Source: Pleurostoma richardsiae (taxonomy: Eukaryota > Ascomycota > Sordariomycetes > Calosphaeriales > Pleurostomataceae). Taken from it: a stretch of DNA of 64,000 nt. Numbering within the stretch: the stretch's first letter is position 1; each line of letters opens with the position of its first letter. The stretch lies in assembly GCA_030052745.1 (NCBI GenBank), contig JANBVO010000002.1, positions 1,240,001 through 1,304,000 of the forward strand, in the 5' to 3' direction. The translations under genes and the position numbers were made by a program. The notes beneath the pieces were generated by a model that saw nothing but the letters and a program-made list of their open reading frames with translations, was not told the origin of the DNA and ran no database searches. Positions 13,875 through 25,465 of this stretch are shown piece by piece.

Positions 13875-15521
13875 GTGCCCTTGCCTGCAGCTGCTCGCGG
13901 GAAGCGAGCTGAGGGTAAAAATAAGGGTTGAGGCAGGCACACGTTTGCGCTGTCACTCCTGTTAAAGGGCGGGTGTTCCTGGGTGTCATCTTATGGAGAG
14001 TCAGTCAATATGTGTTTCTGATGATGATCGATCAGGGTGGGCAAGACTGGTATTAAATAACGGTGATGACGATAACGACGGCTGTTCTATGGATGGTTTT
14101 CCTGCTTGGTCAGGATTGAAACTTGTCTGAATACCGACTTAACCGAAGTCAAAGCATAATCACAGCATCGAGCAGTGCTGAGGCCGATTTACTACCCAGT
14201 TGGTGGATTAGAACTTGGATGTGACTTGTATTCACACTGCTGTAATGGCACAGCGCTGACTTCTATATTATATCTTCGACGACTTACAACTGTCAGTGTC
14301 AGCCAGTGACAGAAGTTCGGTCTCGAGATAGACAATAGCCATTGCAGGCAAGTTCTCATCTCAAACCGACGGCCTAAGGTCCATATCTAGTTTGGTTAAG
14401 CAGATCTCTAGTCACGTCTTGGTCATTGTGAGGACGCCTTGGCTACCACCTGGATCGCGGGTTCCATACATCCGAACATGATGCAAGACCTGCAGAGTCG
14501 ATGACCGTAGAGACCGCAAACGCCCGAAGTCTTGCGGGGGCTTATCGTGGTACTAGATGGATCCGTACATGTGTAGTGGTACTGCCCCGCGGGAGCACCC
14601 TTCCGTCAGAATGTTTGAGATGCCGTGTAACACGCCGCTCCGCCTTCCAGGAGGATCTGGCGCTCTCGCTCCCGAGAGAAGCACCGGCAGAGCCTGCTCC
14701 CGGTTGCTGTTTTTATTCGACTCCTGCATATTGCGGAAATGCGCCTCGTCAGTACAGCCGAGCCATAGGTATACACATTACCCTGCCTCACGGTAGAGGA
14801 TCTCCCTGAGGATAACCTAGCCGCAGCAGGCAATTACCAGAGATTCGTTGCCGGCACATGTCCTGGAATGTGGGAGCCGGAGCAGGAACAGAGCCTCGTG
14901 CGCCGAAACACATATCGCTTAACGGTCCTCGAAGAACGTTGGATTGTTTAGGATTATCTCACAGCCTGTGCTGTTGTAACGGAATCATGTCTATGGCTGT
15001 TCATTTCTTTCATAGTACATGGTAGCACCCCCAGTGCCTTCACATCGCGAGTGGTCGATCTCCTTTACATCTACCAAACAGCTTCTGCTCAGTAATGTAG
15101 ACCAGGCTGGCCTTGGCTGGCCGTCATACCATCTCCAGCGTATCTTCCTCCTCACCCAGTACATCCTTCTCATCCACTGCATCACGCCTAGAGGTGTAGG
15201 CAGACGGATGATAGACAGGCTCCAGAGCCTTTGGTCCACGCCGGAGACAGACCGACGTTTGACGATCTTTAGCTCGAGAACTCCCGAGGGGAGCTCGCAA
15301 CTATCCTCCACAGCAGCATGACTTGACCGATCTCGAGCCCGACGCATTCTATCTCGCGCCAGGACGGAGGGAAGACTCCGCGTCCTCCAGGGCAGGGGTC
15401 ATGGTCATTGTCGTACCGAGGGCGGGTTCTTCGGGAGGAGCCATTCCTTCCCGGGCAAGAATCGACCAAGATTTAATCTGCCGCAAAAAAATCCTTCTGA
15501 TCCTTCCGCTGGCAGCTCTTT
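13875..15521. other. Gene-poor interval
   Basis: About 1.6 kb between the helicase and the small minus-strand gene that ends at 15522. The longest frames, for example 14501-14809 and 15019-15347, overlap in several frames, show no family resemblance and lack start or splice context. No tRNA, repeat or transposon ends were seen. The first 150 bases are presumably the helicase 3' UTR. Confidence 0.5.
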
Positions 15522-16058
15522 TCACATCGCCATCCGGGCCCACATGTCCTCGTCCTCCTCCGTCAGCTCCTCGCGCCGGTCGTACTGCTTGCCCACAGGC
15601 TTCCCCTTCCACGCGCTCTCCTGCGCGGGCCGCCGCTGCGGGACCTTGCCATCGCCCAGGAGCTTCGCCTCGGTGCCGTACGACGACATGGTCGTCTGGT
15701 CGTAGTTGGTCTGCCCGCCCGCCCGCCGCCTCGCTGCCGCCTGTTGCGCCTCCCAGTCGTCGGGGCCTGCCGTTCGTGAGGGGTATGCCGACACGTAGCC
15801 CTGGCCGGCGGCACGGCGGATGCCCGCCACTTGCTTCTGGGCGATCTCCGCGTTGCGCTCGCGGTAGGCGGCGGCGTGCGCGTCGTGCGTTGGCGCGGGA
15901 TACTGGGGAGGCTGCGAGGAGTACTGGGACTGGTAGTCCCTGGCCGGCTGCCGTGCTGGCTGCGCCGTTGCGCCGTTGTAGTAGTCGCTCTCCTCGTTCT
16001 TGGAGCGCCCGAACAGCTTGCGCAGCCAGGACACGAAGCCGCCCTTCTTCCGCGCCAT
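15522..16058 (-). CDS. Small basic protein of unknown function (178 aa)
   Basis: An intronless frame on the minus strand. I take the start at 16058, beginning MARKKGGFVSWLRKLFGRSK, because that strongly basic, amphipathic N-terminus looks conserved, whereas the 26 residues before it (from 16136) have no such character. The middle is rich in Gln, Tyr and Arg (repeated RQPARDYQSQYSS-type text) and predicted to be disordered. The C-terminus is acidic (ELTEEDEDMWARMAM). No signal peptide or membrane segment is visible. The basic amphipathic N-terminus could bind membrane or nucleic acid, but that is inference. I do not recognise the family. Confidence 0.7.
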   Translation of the reverse strand: MARKKGGFVSWLRKLFGRSKNEESDYYNGATAQPARQPARDYQSQYSSQPPQYPAPTHDAHAAAYRERNAEIAQKQVAGIRRAAGQGYVSAYPSRTAGPDDWEAQQAAARRRAGGQTNYDQTTMSSYGTEAKLLGDGKVPQRRPAQESAWKGKPVGKQYDRREELTEEDEDMWARMAM

Positions 16059-17132
16059 CTTCACGGTCAATTGGGCGCCGCCGGCGTGGTAGTCGGTGAT
16101 TCTGAAGAGCTCGGCGCCGCGTCGTTCTGTCGCCACCCGCCTCCCCGTATGCGGGCTTCGGCGGAGGAAGACGTATTGGAGAGTCAGCGGGCAAACAGAG
16201 GAAGAGACCCGTAATCAGCGCCTGATGTCGCGACGTGCCGTCCTTGCATCTTGCAGGCGATCAGTCGGCCGTCCGAGGGAATAGACAGAGATAAATGGAA
16301 CGCGACAAAGAACGCGAAGGAGCATAAGAAAAGAAGTACATGTCTGAAAACGGATGCCCGCGTGTCTCTTGCCATTTAGCAAAAATAACCCTAAGCCGCC
16401 TGCATATTACCGTGTTGTGTCTGGTTCCATTGTTCTCATGCCGGCGACTGGAATCTGACCTCCCCCTACAGGGTTGCCAAGGCATGCCGCTTTCCCCTCT
16501 CTGGGCTAAGCCTGCCCTACGGGACAAGCCCCCTTGTCCCATGTTGGTCGCTAACACGAGACAATGCAGCGCTACCCCCCGGCTGGACGTGTTGGTAGGT
16601 TCCATTGGCGCTGACTGGCATTGGCCACCCGGCTGGTAAAACGAGGGAGAGCAGACAACACTACTGCACGAGGCGATGTCGTCAGCCAGCCACAGATGGA
16701 GATTACACGAACGATAGGCTCCCTCTGTCCCTCAACAGTTGCGAAGCACGACGTCCCACGTCGAATTGCGGCCCCTGATGGGTATGTGCCTCGGCGCTCG
16801 CTGATTCCTCCTCGGGCCCCCTCTGTCGTATCGCAACGCTCAGGGTTCCTAACTGGCTGCTAACTTGAGGTCTGAGCCCCCTCGCGAACTATGCTATGGC
16901 TGAAGTCGGTCAGTAAGCATTACGGACATGCCGCTCTCGCCTGAAAGAATCAGCTGTTCTTCACCTGCCTCATCACCTGCCTCATCACCTGTCAGCACTA
17001 ATGAGGGCGGTGGAGATAATTCTTCGGTTTTACTATGTACAAGTTCGACCGTATCAGTAGGTATCACGTAGGAGCATAATAGTGTGTCCATTCCCTACAA
17101 GTCATCCCAGGATTTGTTGAAACCGCTTTGCC
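16059..17132. other. Interval upstream of the small basic protein
   Basis: Contains the presumed promoter of the minus-strand gene that starts at 16058. A short 12-nt unit (CCTGCCTCATCA) is repeated about two and a half times at 16962-16991. On the minus strand that unit encodes GDEA repeats inside a small frame (17091-16894) of no recognised family. Nothing else is supported. Confidence 0.4.
16962..16991. repeat. Short tandem repeat, 12-nt unit, about 2.5 copies
   Basis: Perfect tandem copies of a 12-base unit (CCTGCCTCATCA) occur just 3' of the transporter relic. The unit is a multiple of three and keeps a minus-strand frame open. This could be simple slippage. Confidence 0.7.
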
Positions 17133-17669
17133 TCATTGAAACCGTGGACGTTCTGTGATTGTTATCGAAGGACCTACGTAGAAGCCACTCGGTAAAGTAA
17201 TCCAGCATTTTTGCCACTTCAAAGCAAGGTCAGGGTTTCCCATACTATCCGACTGACCTCCTATCTCCTCAACCGGCGCACTATCCCTACCTAATACTAC
17301 TCCCAAAGAATAGAACACCGCAGGGATAGGAATCAGTACGGCAGATGTGGACCCAAGAATAATGCAGGTCCATTCTACATCAAGCTCATCAAACAAATAT
17401 GCAGCTAGAACTGGAAATGCAGTTCCGTACAAAGATCTTAAGAAGCAGCTGGCTGCGACTGCAGAGGCAAAATGCGCCGCGAAAACATCTACAAAGTAGT
17501 TGAGCGTCTTGAGGAATACGCTGGCAAAGCCGAAGCCTTGACAAAGGTTAGAACTCTGGGACCTATAAGTTGAGAGAAGACACGAACCTGTTGTGATTCC
17601 CGATAGTGTGGGGACAATCCAGTAGAGGGTGACTCTCCGAACGTCTATTCTTTGCGAAAGTTTCGACAT
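17133..17669 (-). pseudogene. Remnant of an MFS drug/polyamine-type transporter, C-terminal membrane segments
   Basis: A minus-strand frame whose middle matches the last four membrane helices of DHA1 (TPO/Flu1-like) antiporters. IVPTLSG resembles the usual W..P.LSG loop, FVDVFAAHFASAVAASCFLRS resembles Y.I.DAY...AASALAA...RS, and the final hydrophobic stretch ends in PIPAVFYSLGVVLGR, matching PIPF.FYKYG..IR. The N-terminal two thirds, with the GRR loop and drug-antiporter motif C, is absent upstream, and the flanks have no usable start. Functional transporters of this family are about 500-600 residues. I read this as a decayed fragment beside the decayed regulator at 18182. Confidence 0.6.
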
Positions 17670-18181
17670 ATAGAGTGCGACTTGGGCTCATGAAGGACAT
17701 TTCTCCCAGTATTATTCGTTTCTCTTCTAACCCTTCTTCCGTTACCATACGCGATCATTCTTGTGCTTGAGTTCCACGAGCGCGTACTGCCCTCGATATT
17801 TCGCCTTTCCGCCAGTAGCTATTTGCTCCCGTCATATAGGATAGCTAGTTGCCTAGTACTGTAACATAGCTAACATAGCAAGTCTTGTTTGTATCATGAT
17901 ACAAAAGTGTTGAATGTTCTTCAGTTGCAAGCTCCTTCCTGTCCTTTTCATTGTCTTCTGATCTTGTCTGTTGAAGAAAAGAAGGCTTGCAAAGCTTTCC
18001 CCTTCCTCTTCAATTCACAGCCTAAAAGGGTGCCTGAATTCTACAAAATCCTAGAATCAACCCTCTGCGGAGCCCTGGTTGGGGAATGGATATAAGTAGG
18101 AGGACAGAGCCCTTTTTGACCAGAGATAAGTAGTCAGCCAAAACACCGAAATCGTAACACTGTCTGTAATTACTGGTTGTC
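17670..18181. other. AT-rich spacer between two gene remnants
   Basis: No gene is supported. It lies between the transporter relic and the transcription-factor relic and looks more AT-rich than the flanking housekeeping regions. No zinc-cluster coding sequence was found here, which supports the view that the downstream regulator is broken at its 5' end. Confidence 0.4.
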
Positions 18182-18955
18182 ATGGTTGGAGTCTTGGTGG
18201 ACGATTTGCTGTGCACTTATGATCCGCCACACGTGCCGCTGCGAAAACAGATGCTTATCTCGTCAATGTTATCAATAACTTCAAAGCTTGGTAGGACTCT
18301 ACGCAGCTCTGTAAGCGATCGTTACTTCTCGGCGGCCAAGTCCATGGTCCTGCAGGTAGGTTTTGAAGATTCATCCGTCGAGGTTGCCCGGTCGGCTTGT
18401 ATCCTCGCACGCCGGGAGTCTGAGAAAGGGAGGGAGAACTTGGCCTGTGTCCTCAATAGTAAGCTTTCTCCAAAGCTGACAGACCTGTCTAAACTATGCT
18501 TCTGACGGAGGCATTACAGGTACAGCCGCTACCGTTGGCAACATCATTGGGATCCAAGTTCTCGGCGACGCGGAGCTATGGATAACGGCCGGCTATGTAA
18601 TACAAGATGACACCGACATTCGCAGCGTTGCGTATTGGGCGAGCTTTGTTATAGATAGGTAACGACGAAGCTTCTGAAATTGTGAGTAATATGATCGCTA
18701 ATTAAGGCTGGTCACAGGATCCTCGCAACGTGCCTCGGGCGTCATTGCCTGGTGCATCGAACTGACTTCAATACACCTCGCTGCAACTGATAGCACGTAT
18801 ACCATCGTCGGGCATATACAGACGCTCCGCGCCTACTCTAGCCTAAGTTGCGTTCCATTTGTCCCAGTGCACTATGGCTTGACGGCGCCCACCATTCACG
18901 TCGTTAAAATAGACAGTGATGATCCTGGACGTGGCCAATGCTAATAGAGCATTGA
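18182..18955 (+). pseudogene. Remnant of a fungal-specific transcription factor (middle homology region)
   Basis: Three reading-frame blocks join through ordinary introns. The first is 18182 to about 18459 (ending ...ENLACVLN). An intron from GTAAGC to TTACAG follows, then a block with LWITAGYVIQDDTDIRSVAYWASFVIDR, then an intron from GTAACG to CACAG, then ILATCLGRHCLVHRTDFNTPR. Spliced, the text reads like the core of the fungal_trans domain (W...G.AI..., R..FW..F.LDR.L...LGR). A stop follows soon after. A further block in the same style (VPFVPVHYGLTAPTIHVV) continues only past that stop. No Zn2Cys6 motif precedes it. I conclude that it is a broken regulator, though a mis-annotated divergent gene cannot be excluded. 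Confidence 0.6.
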
Positions 18956-19885
18956 CAGTTACGCTGGACCGTCCACAAGGAAACCTCCCCAGTGTGCGCC
19001 TGTGCAAACACGGCCATTGCTGTTATTCGTAACCTGAGAGAAGAGCGGCTTCTAAGACAGAATTCCAGTAACGACACTCGGTGTGCCCTTCGTGCACGGT
19101 AGAGGGAGAAGGGGCTGCTGCCGAATTCAGATCCGCTGCCACATCATTTACGAAAGGACATCTGTTCTTCGACCAAACTGCAGAAGCTTCAGGGGCTCCA
19201 GCCGGAAGATGTTGGTTGGGATTTTCAGCGCTTGGATGATTCAACGACACTCCCTGTTGGGCCGGCGAACGATTGGAGGATGGACAAATTTGCGGCTCTT
19301 ATAGTGACTGGCAATACGGACCCTTGGCTGCTAAATAAAGCAGGATACACCAATATTGTTTTGTATATTCCCTTGTCGAACTTCGAACCTAAGAGAGGAG
19401 GTTTTTGCACGTAGTAAGAAGCTGCCGAAGCATTTGAACCAGACTATCTGCTTTCCGCTCAGGAAAGGACTCCAGTGAACCAGTTGGTTGGACGATGTCC
19501 TTCCTTAGCAGTGCATTACAAGGTCATCTCGGTGGGACGCAACTGTGGTTGTGTGCGAGTCCGCATTGCGGTAATCAGTGCACTTGCACTACCAGTGGAC
19601 AAATTGAGCCACTGCGACGCCTGACAGGATCCTGCGAGATGGGATCTTCGAGGAAAGTCCTGACGCGAAGACTCGGTGTTTGCCTCCTTTAATATCCACA
19701 CGGGTCATCCGCAACACAAGTCATTCTCCTGCGCGCTGCATTCTTCCCTAGCCGCGGCGCCATGATCGCTAGGTGGATCGCCGATGCATTCACTCTACAT
19801 GAATGGAGCAGAGTGTATGAGAGTTTAGGCTGAGTACTATCATCAATGCTCAATTGCTTCCATGTAACCAATCAAAGTACTAGAC
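18956..19885. other. Interval between the regulator remnant and tRNA-Asn
   Basis: Short frames occur (for example 19083-19304 and 19232-19414 plus) but none has recognisable content. The stretch near 19170-19350 could be further decayed regulator C-terminus. No repeat or transposon ends were seen. Confidence 0.35.
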
Positions 19886-19959
19886 TCCCTCGTGGCGCAA
19901 TTGGCTAGCGCGTTCGACTGTTAATCGAGAGGTTGGTGGTTCGAGCCCACCCGAGGGAG
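19886..19959 (+). tRNA. tRNA-Asn (GTT)
   Basis: Complete 74-nt cloverleaf without intron. The acceptor stem is TCCCTCG / CGAGGGA with discriminator G. The D stem is GCGC/GCGC. The anticodon stem TTCGA/TCGAG-type encloses loop CTGTTAA with anticodon GTT. The T arm is GGTGG-TTCGAGC-CCACC. A T-run right after the gene (about 19964-19969) is the expected RNA polymerase III terminator. Confidence 0.95.
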
Positions 19960-20837
19960 TTAAATTTTTTGAAATATATTTTTATTCTCTTTTTTAACTT
20001 GTCTTACTTAAACCGATGATCACGATGCCTCGACTCTTGATGTTATGAGACCGTGCCTAGTGGAAGCCCGAAGGGATATTTGCTGTGGGAGCTCTTTACG
20101 AATAAACTCGCAGTTGCAGCCGGAGCGGGTGCTTCGGATGCCAATGACGCTCCTACAGGGGGTTGCTATAGTTGGCCAGGACAAAAGCCCGTAGCTTCGA
20201 TTCCCGTTAAAGCAGAAGTCCTTGAGTCGACCCTGATTACATGTCGATAACTGGAAAGTTGATTTCGGTAAATCTGATGCTTGATGAGCGGACTGAAGTC
20301 GACGATGCGGCAGTGGGCCGGACGTCGGCACTGCCGAGCCATCCCCGCGCAATACTTCTTCAGTCGTGAATAATCCCCGAGAGACAGAAGCAAAGAGCGC
20401 AGCCCGCGGGCTATTATCAATTCATTGCAGCAATCAAGTGAAGGCACGGGCGATCAGAGCAATGATACCGTTGCATCTCCATGTGGAATGGACTGTAAAT
20501 TTGCTTTGTTATTGTACACCAGAAACTCGGCTGCTTCCTCCGGCAGCCAAACAGGAGCGTAACCATATCTCCTCTGCGAGAACGAGTGGGATCTCTCCAG
20601 CTGGTGCTCAACCCCTTGGCCTCTGACTGAACAACGCCCCTCGACTCCCAGTGTTCCAGTCTCTCAATCTCTGCTGTCGCCGCAGCCAGGTCTCGTATAC
20701 CAATCCTTGTTGATTTGTAATCATCAAAACGCGCATTCACAAGCCCTAACTCCAAACAAAAAGACATTCCGGACGCCCTCAAGTATGCCCATCTCGGATA
20801 TGTACCTTCCAGCCTGCCCACCGAATCGCTCTCAAGC
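19960..20837. other. Interval between tRNA-Asn and ISU1
   Basis: Holds the Pol III terminator of the tRNA gene and the presumed 3' UTR of ISU1. Frames such as 20875-20417 (minus) run through the ISU1 end in another frame and show no family features. No gene is supported. Confidence 0.45.
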
Positions 20838-21428
20838 TCAGGCGGCGGCAGCCGAGGCAGCGGGGGCCGACTCAACGTGAGGCATCTTCATGTTGGTACC
20901 GCCCAGGTTTGTCTGCTTGGCTTCCGGATTCTTGGTGTAGTAGTTCGAGATGGCGGACTTGATGGCGTCCTCGGCGAGCATGGAGCAATGCAGCTTGACA
21001 GGAGGCAAGCAGAGCTCCTTGGCAATCTCGGTGTTCTTGATCTTGGCGGCCTCGTCAAGAGTCATGCCCCGGACCAGCTCTGTGAGGTAGGAGGAGCTGG
21101 CGATGGCGCTGCCGCAGCCGAACGTCTTGAACTTGACGTCTGAGATGGTCTTGCTGTTGGGATCGACGCGGATCTGAAGCTTCATGACGTCGCCACAGGC
21201 GGGGGCGCCGACGAGGCCAGTGCCGACATCGGTATCGGCCTTGTTCATGCTGCCGACGTTGCGAGGCCGCGAGTAGTGGTCGATGACCTTCTCATGGTAG
21301 GAGCGCCTGGCCGCAACGGATGCTGCGGGAGCGAGAGCGCGAGGCACCGCGGTGATAGAGGGCCGCAGGAGGGGTGCGGAGGCGCTCAGAGAGCGCGTGC
21401 AGACTGCGCGAAGGGATCTCGAAAACAT
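20838..21428 (-). CDS. ISU1: Mitochondrial iron-sulfur cluster assembly scaffold ISU1 (IscU)
   Basis: ISU1 is the scaffold on which the Nfs1-Isd11 desulfurase and frataxin build [2Fe-2S] clusters in the mitochondrial matrix; Ssq1-Jac1 then releases them. The frame is intronless, 196 residues. Residues 1-40 are an Arg/Ser/Ala-rich presequence. The mature domain begins near HEKVIDHYSRPRNVGS. All cluster ligands are present: Cys78 and Asp80 in ACGD, Cys105 in FGCGSAIASSS and Cys148 in KLHCSMLAEDA. The LPPVK Hsp70-binding motif is at 141-145. An alanine-rich tail (SAPAASAAAA) extends the C-terminus beyond the usual end. The start methionine directly precedes the presequence. Confidence 0.97.
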   Translation of the reverse strand: MFSRSLRAVCTRSLSASAPLLRPSITAVPRALAPAASVAARRSYHEKVIDHYSRPRNVGSMNKADTDVGTGLVGAPACGDVMKLQIRVDPNSKTISDVKFKTFGCGSAIASSSYLTELVRGMTLDEAAKIKNTEIAKELCLPPVKLHCSMLAEDAIKSAISNYYTKNPEAKQTNLGGTNMKMPHVESAPAASAAAA

Positions 21429-22354
21429 CTTCAGAGGCTGTTCCGACTTCTAGGAATTGAATGTGTGAGGATCGAGAAGAAATCGTAGGAAGGGTTGCTG
21501 CGAAGAAGAAGTGATGGATGGATGACGATGACAGAGATGGCAAATTCGATATTAATAAATGGGAGTTTGGCAGATGCGAAAGGTGGGTCGCTCTCTTTCT
21601 TTCGCTGCGGCGATCTCGGGGAATGGTAGCTCCAGCCAATGAGAAGAGCTGCTTTTGCAGAATACATCATAGCGACCTCGGCCTCGGAGACGAATTACGC
21701 AGGCCCACGGAGATAAGATCAATCTGATAAAATTTCACATTGCTTGTGTCCGCTTCGAGCTTTAGGATATCTCTGTGTCGACTCACCTCTCGTGACAAAC
21801 TACTGGTTTATCACGTCTTCACTCATCTCCTCACATGTCTGTGGTCTATTCAGAATGATGTGCTTCGCATGACTAATGTTATAATATGCCCTCGATATGC
21901 TGGATAGGTGTGTCTCCAACCTCGGCAGAAGCCTCAGTGTGTGACAGTAGAACTTCGGGAAATTCACGTCCGTATCTCGGATATTCAGTAATCAATTCCA
22001 TTGGTGCTATCATTTGCTATCAGGAATGTCCGCCATCCGAAGACCGTGCTTGGCAGCTGGCAGCAGCCTGGCAGCCCCGGGTCTCCTTCTGTAAGGTAAC
22101 CAGGTACCTAATCAGGTCCCTGCCTCTTATTATGTAAGCGTCGTAATGCGGGGACCGCTAGCCGGTTTGGGATAGGGAAGCTGCCTCTACGTAACAGCAG
22201 CAGCCTTGCCCCTCCGACCGGGAAGGCAGACAAGCTTCGAGTAACTCCTACCAATCCTTTCCCTGCCTTCCTCGATCGCAACGAGGATCCATCCTTCGTC
22301 GTTCATTCAGAACCATACCGAACTCGCCATTGATACGTTCACTGCAATCTTACA
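21429..22354. promoter_or_regulatory. Divergent promoter region of ISU1 and UBP14
   Basis: About 0.9 kb separates the ISU1 start (minus) from the UBP14 start (plus), so both promoters must lie here. I saw no gene. No consensus TATA box or iron-responsive GATA array was evident by eye. Confidence 0.5.
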
Positions 22355-24956
22355 ATGGCGTGCCCGCATCTTGAGTCTCTGAGTAAGAGAAGAACTCCCC
22401 ACTTGCGTACGGCGTGAGCTCCCGCCTGTCCTCAGCTAACTTGTCCAACTCTGCAGCTCTGCGGCCACCCACGCCGACCCAGAATGTATACCGCGAAGAC
22501 TGTACTCAGTGCTTTGACTCCATCGTGAGTTGCTTTTTGTGCTCCTCCTATATCCCGCCTTGCCGTCCGACACCATCGTTCACCGCCCATCTCAGTCCAT
22601 CTTCCAGTGCTGACCAGGAGTGTTGTTTGCAGGATGACCCAGCGGGCCTCGATGTCTGCCTACAATGCTTTAACGGCGGCTGTGCCGGAGAGAGACATCA
22701 CTCCAACCTTCACTATGCCCTGCGCAGCCATCCTCTGGCTTTAAACATCAAACGAACCCGCAAAGTCGTCGTTCGCGACGAGCCCCCACCCAAGATGTCG
22801 AAGCTCGCCATAGCTGCCGAGACCGAGGAAGACCGCTATGATACGGAGCTTACAGCCAAGTGCCTCGAGTGCGACGTTGAGCTCGACAAGTCAAATCAAA
22901 AGCTGGCCGCGGTCGTCGCTGGTATTATGGCGGCTAATACCTTCTCAAGAAAGGAAGAAGTCAAGGCTTGGGAGCAAGAGTTAACATCCTGCGAGCACAT
23001 CTTGACTCTCCAGCAAGCAGAGCCGCGCAAGATCGAGAGCCAGGATCTTGGCCACTGCTCTATGTGCGACCTGAAGGAGAATCTTTGGCTGTGCCTACAA
23101 TGTGGGAATCTTGGCTGCGGCAGAGCACAATTCGGCGGTGTGGGAGGCAACTCGCACGCACTGGCGCACGCTAAGGAGTCCGGTCACGGCGTCGCTGTCA
23201 AGCTGGGCTCCATCAGCGCCGAGGGCACGGCGGATGTGTACTGTTACACCTGTGACGACGAACGTATCGATGAGAACCTCGCCACACACCTGGCTAACTG
23301 GGGCATCAACATTGCCGAGCGACGCAAGACGGAAAAGACCTTGACGGAGCTGCAGATCGAACAGAACCTGAGATGGGAGTTCTCAATGACAACGGAGGAT
23401 GGAAAGGAGCTGAAGCCTGTGTTCGGCCCCGGCCTGACGGGATTGAAGAACCTGGGTAACAGCTGCTATCTCGCGAGTATACTGCAGTGTCTCTTCGACA
23501 TGCCTTCGTTCCAGAAACGGTATTACGAACTTAATGAGGACCTTCCAATGGTAGAAGACCCGGCAGAGGATCTGGAGACCCAGCTCCGAAAGCTTGGCGA
23601 CGGCCTGCTGTCTGGTCGCTACTCGAAACCCGACTCGGACGTGATCGCCTCCGAGCACTCCCCGGAGGTGCCACATCAGAAGGGCCTCGCGCCTTCCATG
23701 TTCAAGCACCTCATCGGCCGTGGTCACCCCGAGTTCTCGACGATGCGACAACAAGATGCATTTGAGCTCTTCCAGCATTTAGTCAAGCTTGTCACTCGGT
23801 CCAAACATCCATCTCCCGCCGATGACCCGACAATACCCTTCCGTTTTGTCCTTGAGCAGCGGCTGCAGTGTCTTAGCTGCAAGAAGGTGCGATATTCGAG
23901 CAACGAGCAAGACAATATCATGATCAACTTGCCCATGGAGCCGTTGCCCCCGAAAGAGGGCGAGGAGGACAGCGCGTTGTCGTACAAGCCAGTCACGCTG
24001 CAGCAGTGCCTCGATGACTTCACAGCAGAGGAAGTGGTTGAGTTGACGTGTTCAGCATGCGGTTCTAAGGATGGATATACTAAGCGCTCATTGTTCAAGA
24101 CCTTCCCGGAAGTCTTTGTTGTCAACGCTCGCCGGATGGCTGTCGTGAACTGGGTCGAGATCAAGGTTGACGTTCCCGTCATCGTCGAAGAAAGGCCCTT
24201 TTTGATGGATCAGTACTTATCGAAGGGTCAGCAGCCGGACGAGGAGGCACTCCCTGAAGAAGCAGCCTCGGCAGCTCCAGTTTTCAGCCCCAACGCGGAG
24301 GCGCTCGCGCAGCTCGAGGCTATGGGGTTCCCGCGTGCGCGCTGTGAGAAGGCCCTCCACGCCACCGGCAACAGTGACCCCAATGCGGCGATGGAGTGGC
24401 TCTTTGCACATATGGAAGATCCGGACATCGACGCTCCTCTGGATCTCGGAGGCCCAGCCGCATCAACCTCCTCTGCTGACCCAGAGAAGATCGAGATGCT
24501 GGGCGCCATGGGATTCGGTGCTCCGCAGGCGAAGAAAGCCCTGAAAGAGACAGGCGGTGATGTGGAAAGAGCGGTGGAATGGCTCTTCAACCACCCAGAC
24601 GATCAGGGCTTGTTCGATGATGAGGAAGCTGGCGGGCAGTCAGGGACACCTTCAACCACTGTCACCGCGGGGGATGCGACGTTACCAGCCAAGTTCCAGC
24701 TGCAGAGCATTGTGTGCCACAAGGGCACCAGTATCCATGCAGGGTGAGTCGTCGTGGTCCTTGCCAAAAGTGAGTGGGCACATCTGAGATGCATAACTGA
24801 CTGGTCGTTTTATACAGGCACTACGTCGCGTTCATCCGCAAAAAGCTGGGAGACAGGGTTTCCTGGGTGCTGTTCAATGACGAAAAAGTTGTCGAGACCG
24901 AGGATGTTGAGGAGATGAAGAAGTTCGCTTACGTCTACTTCTTCAGGCGGGTGTGA
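22355..24956 (+). CDS. UBP14: Ubiquitin carboxyl-terminal hydrolase 14 (USP5 / isopeptidase T)
   Basis: Thiol protease that disassembles free, unanchored polyubiquitin chains and so keeps the proteasome and ubiquitin pool running. Four exons: 22355-22382, 22457-22524, 22633-24743 and 24818-24956, giving 781 residues. The start MACPHLESL is typical of the family and is carried on a 28-nt first exon. Order of parts: a cryptic N-terminal zinc finger with CTQCFD and CLQCFNGGC; the ZnF-UBP domain (CSMCDLKENLWLCLQCGNLGCGR, then HALAHAKESGH); the catalytic Cys box NLGNSCYLASILQCLF (Cys about 309); a QQDAFELFQHL box; two UBA domains (LEAMGFPRARCEKAL and LGAMGFGAPQAKKAL); and the His box HAGHYVAFIRK, split by the last intron. 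Intron 2 is 108 nt and free of stops. Confidence 0.95.
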
Positions 24957-25465
24957 TGGCTCGCACCTTGATGGTCGTCCAGGGGGAAGGGATCTTAGAC
25001 GGGTCTAGAGAGGTCTTCTTACGACCTAGGTATACAACATCCAGCTTAACGGGCTTATGGAGATCCGATCTGGATGTCTGACGAGACAATGCAATGGAAA
25101 ATAAAACGACGATAGAGCTAGCTAGAAAACCAACTGTAAACTACGGTGTTCACTGGAAGTTGGAGCGATATGACATGCTCTACGTAGCGCTTCTTCACCC
25201 GTTCCAGCTATGTTCGATGCTCCAGCTCTGTTCAAGTAGACTTTAAGTGGTCCATAAATGCGCTAGATAATAGCATGCCTCATGCTGCCTGTATCCCGTC
25301 GAAGTCGACTCCGAACGCCCGCAAGGTACAACGCAAAACCCAAGCCTAATAGTATACATACCACCCCAGGCAACTCAATCATTCGTAATGGTTCATCAAC
25401 TCCCCTGGAGTCTCCCTTTTTAGAGCATAACCCTGGACCTTGCGGCCTGCCATGTACCATCTGGG
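24957..25465. other. Convergent interval between UBP14 and MAD2
   Basis: Both neighbours end here, so this holds two 3' UTRs and terminators. Frames of about 65 residues at 25263-25488 on both strands are mutual shadows without family features. Confidence 0.5.
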
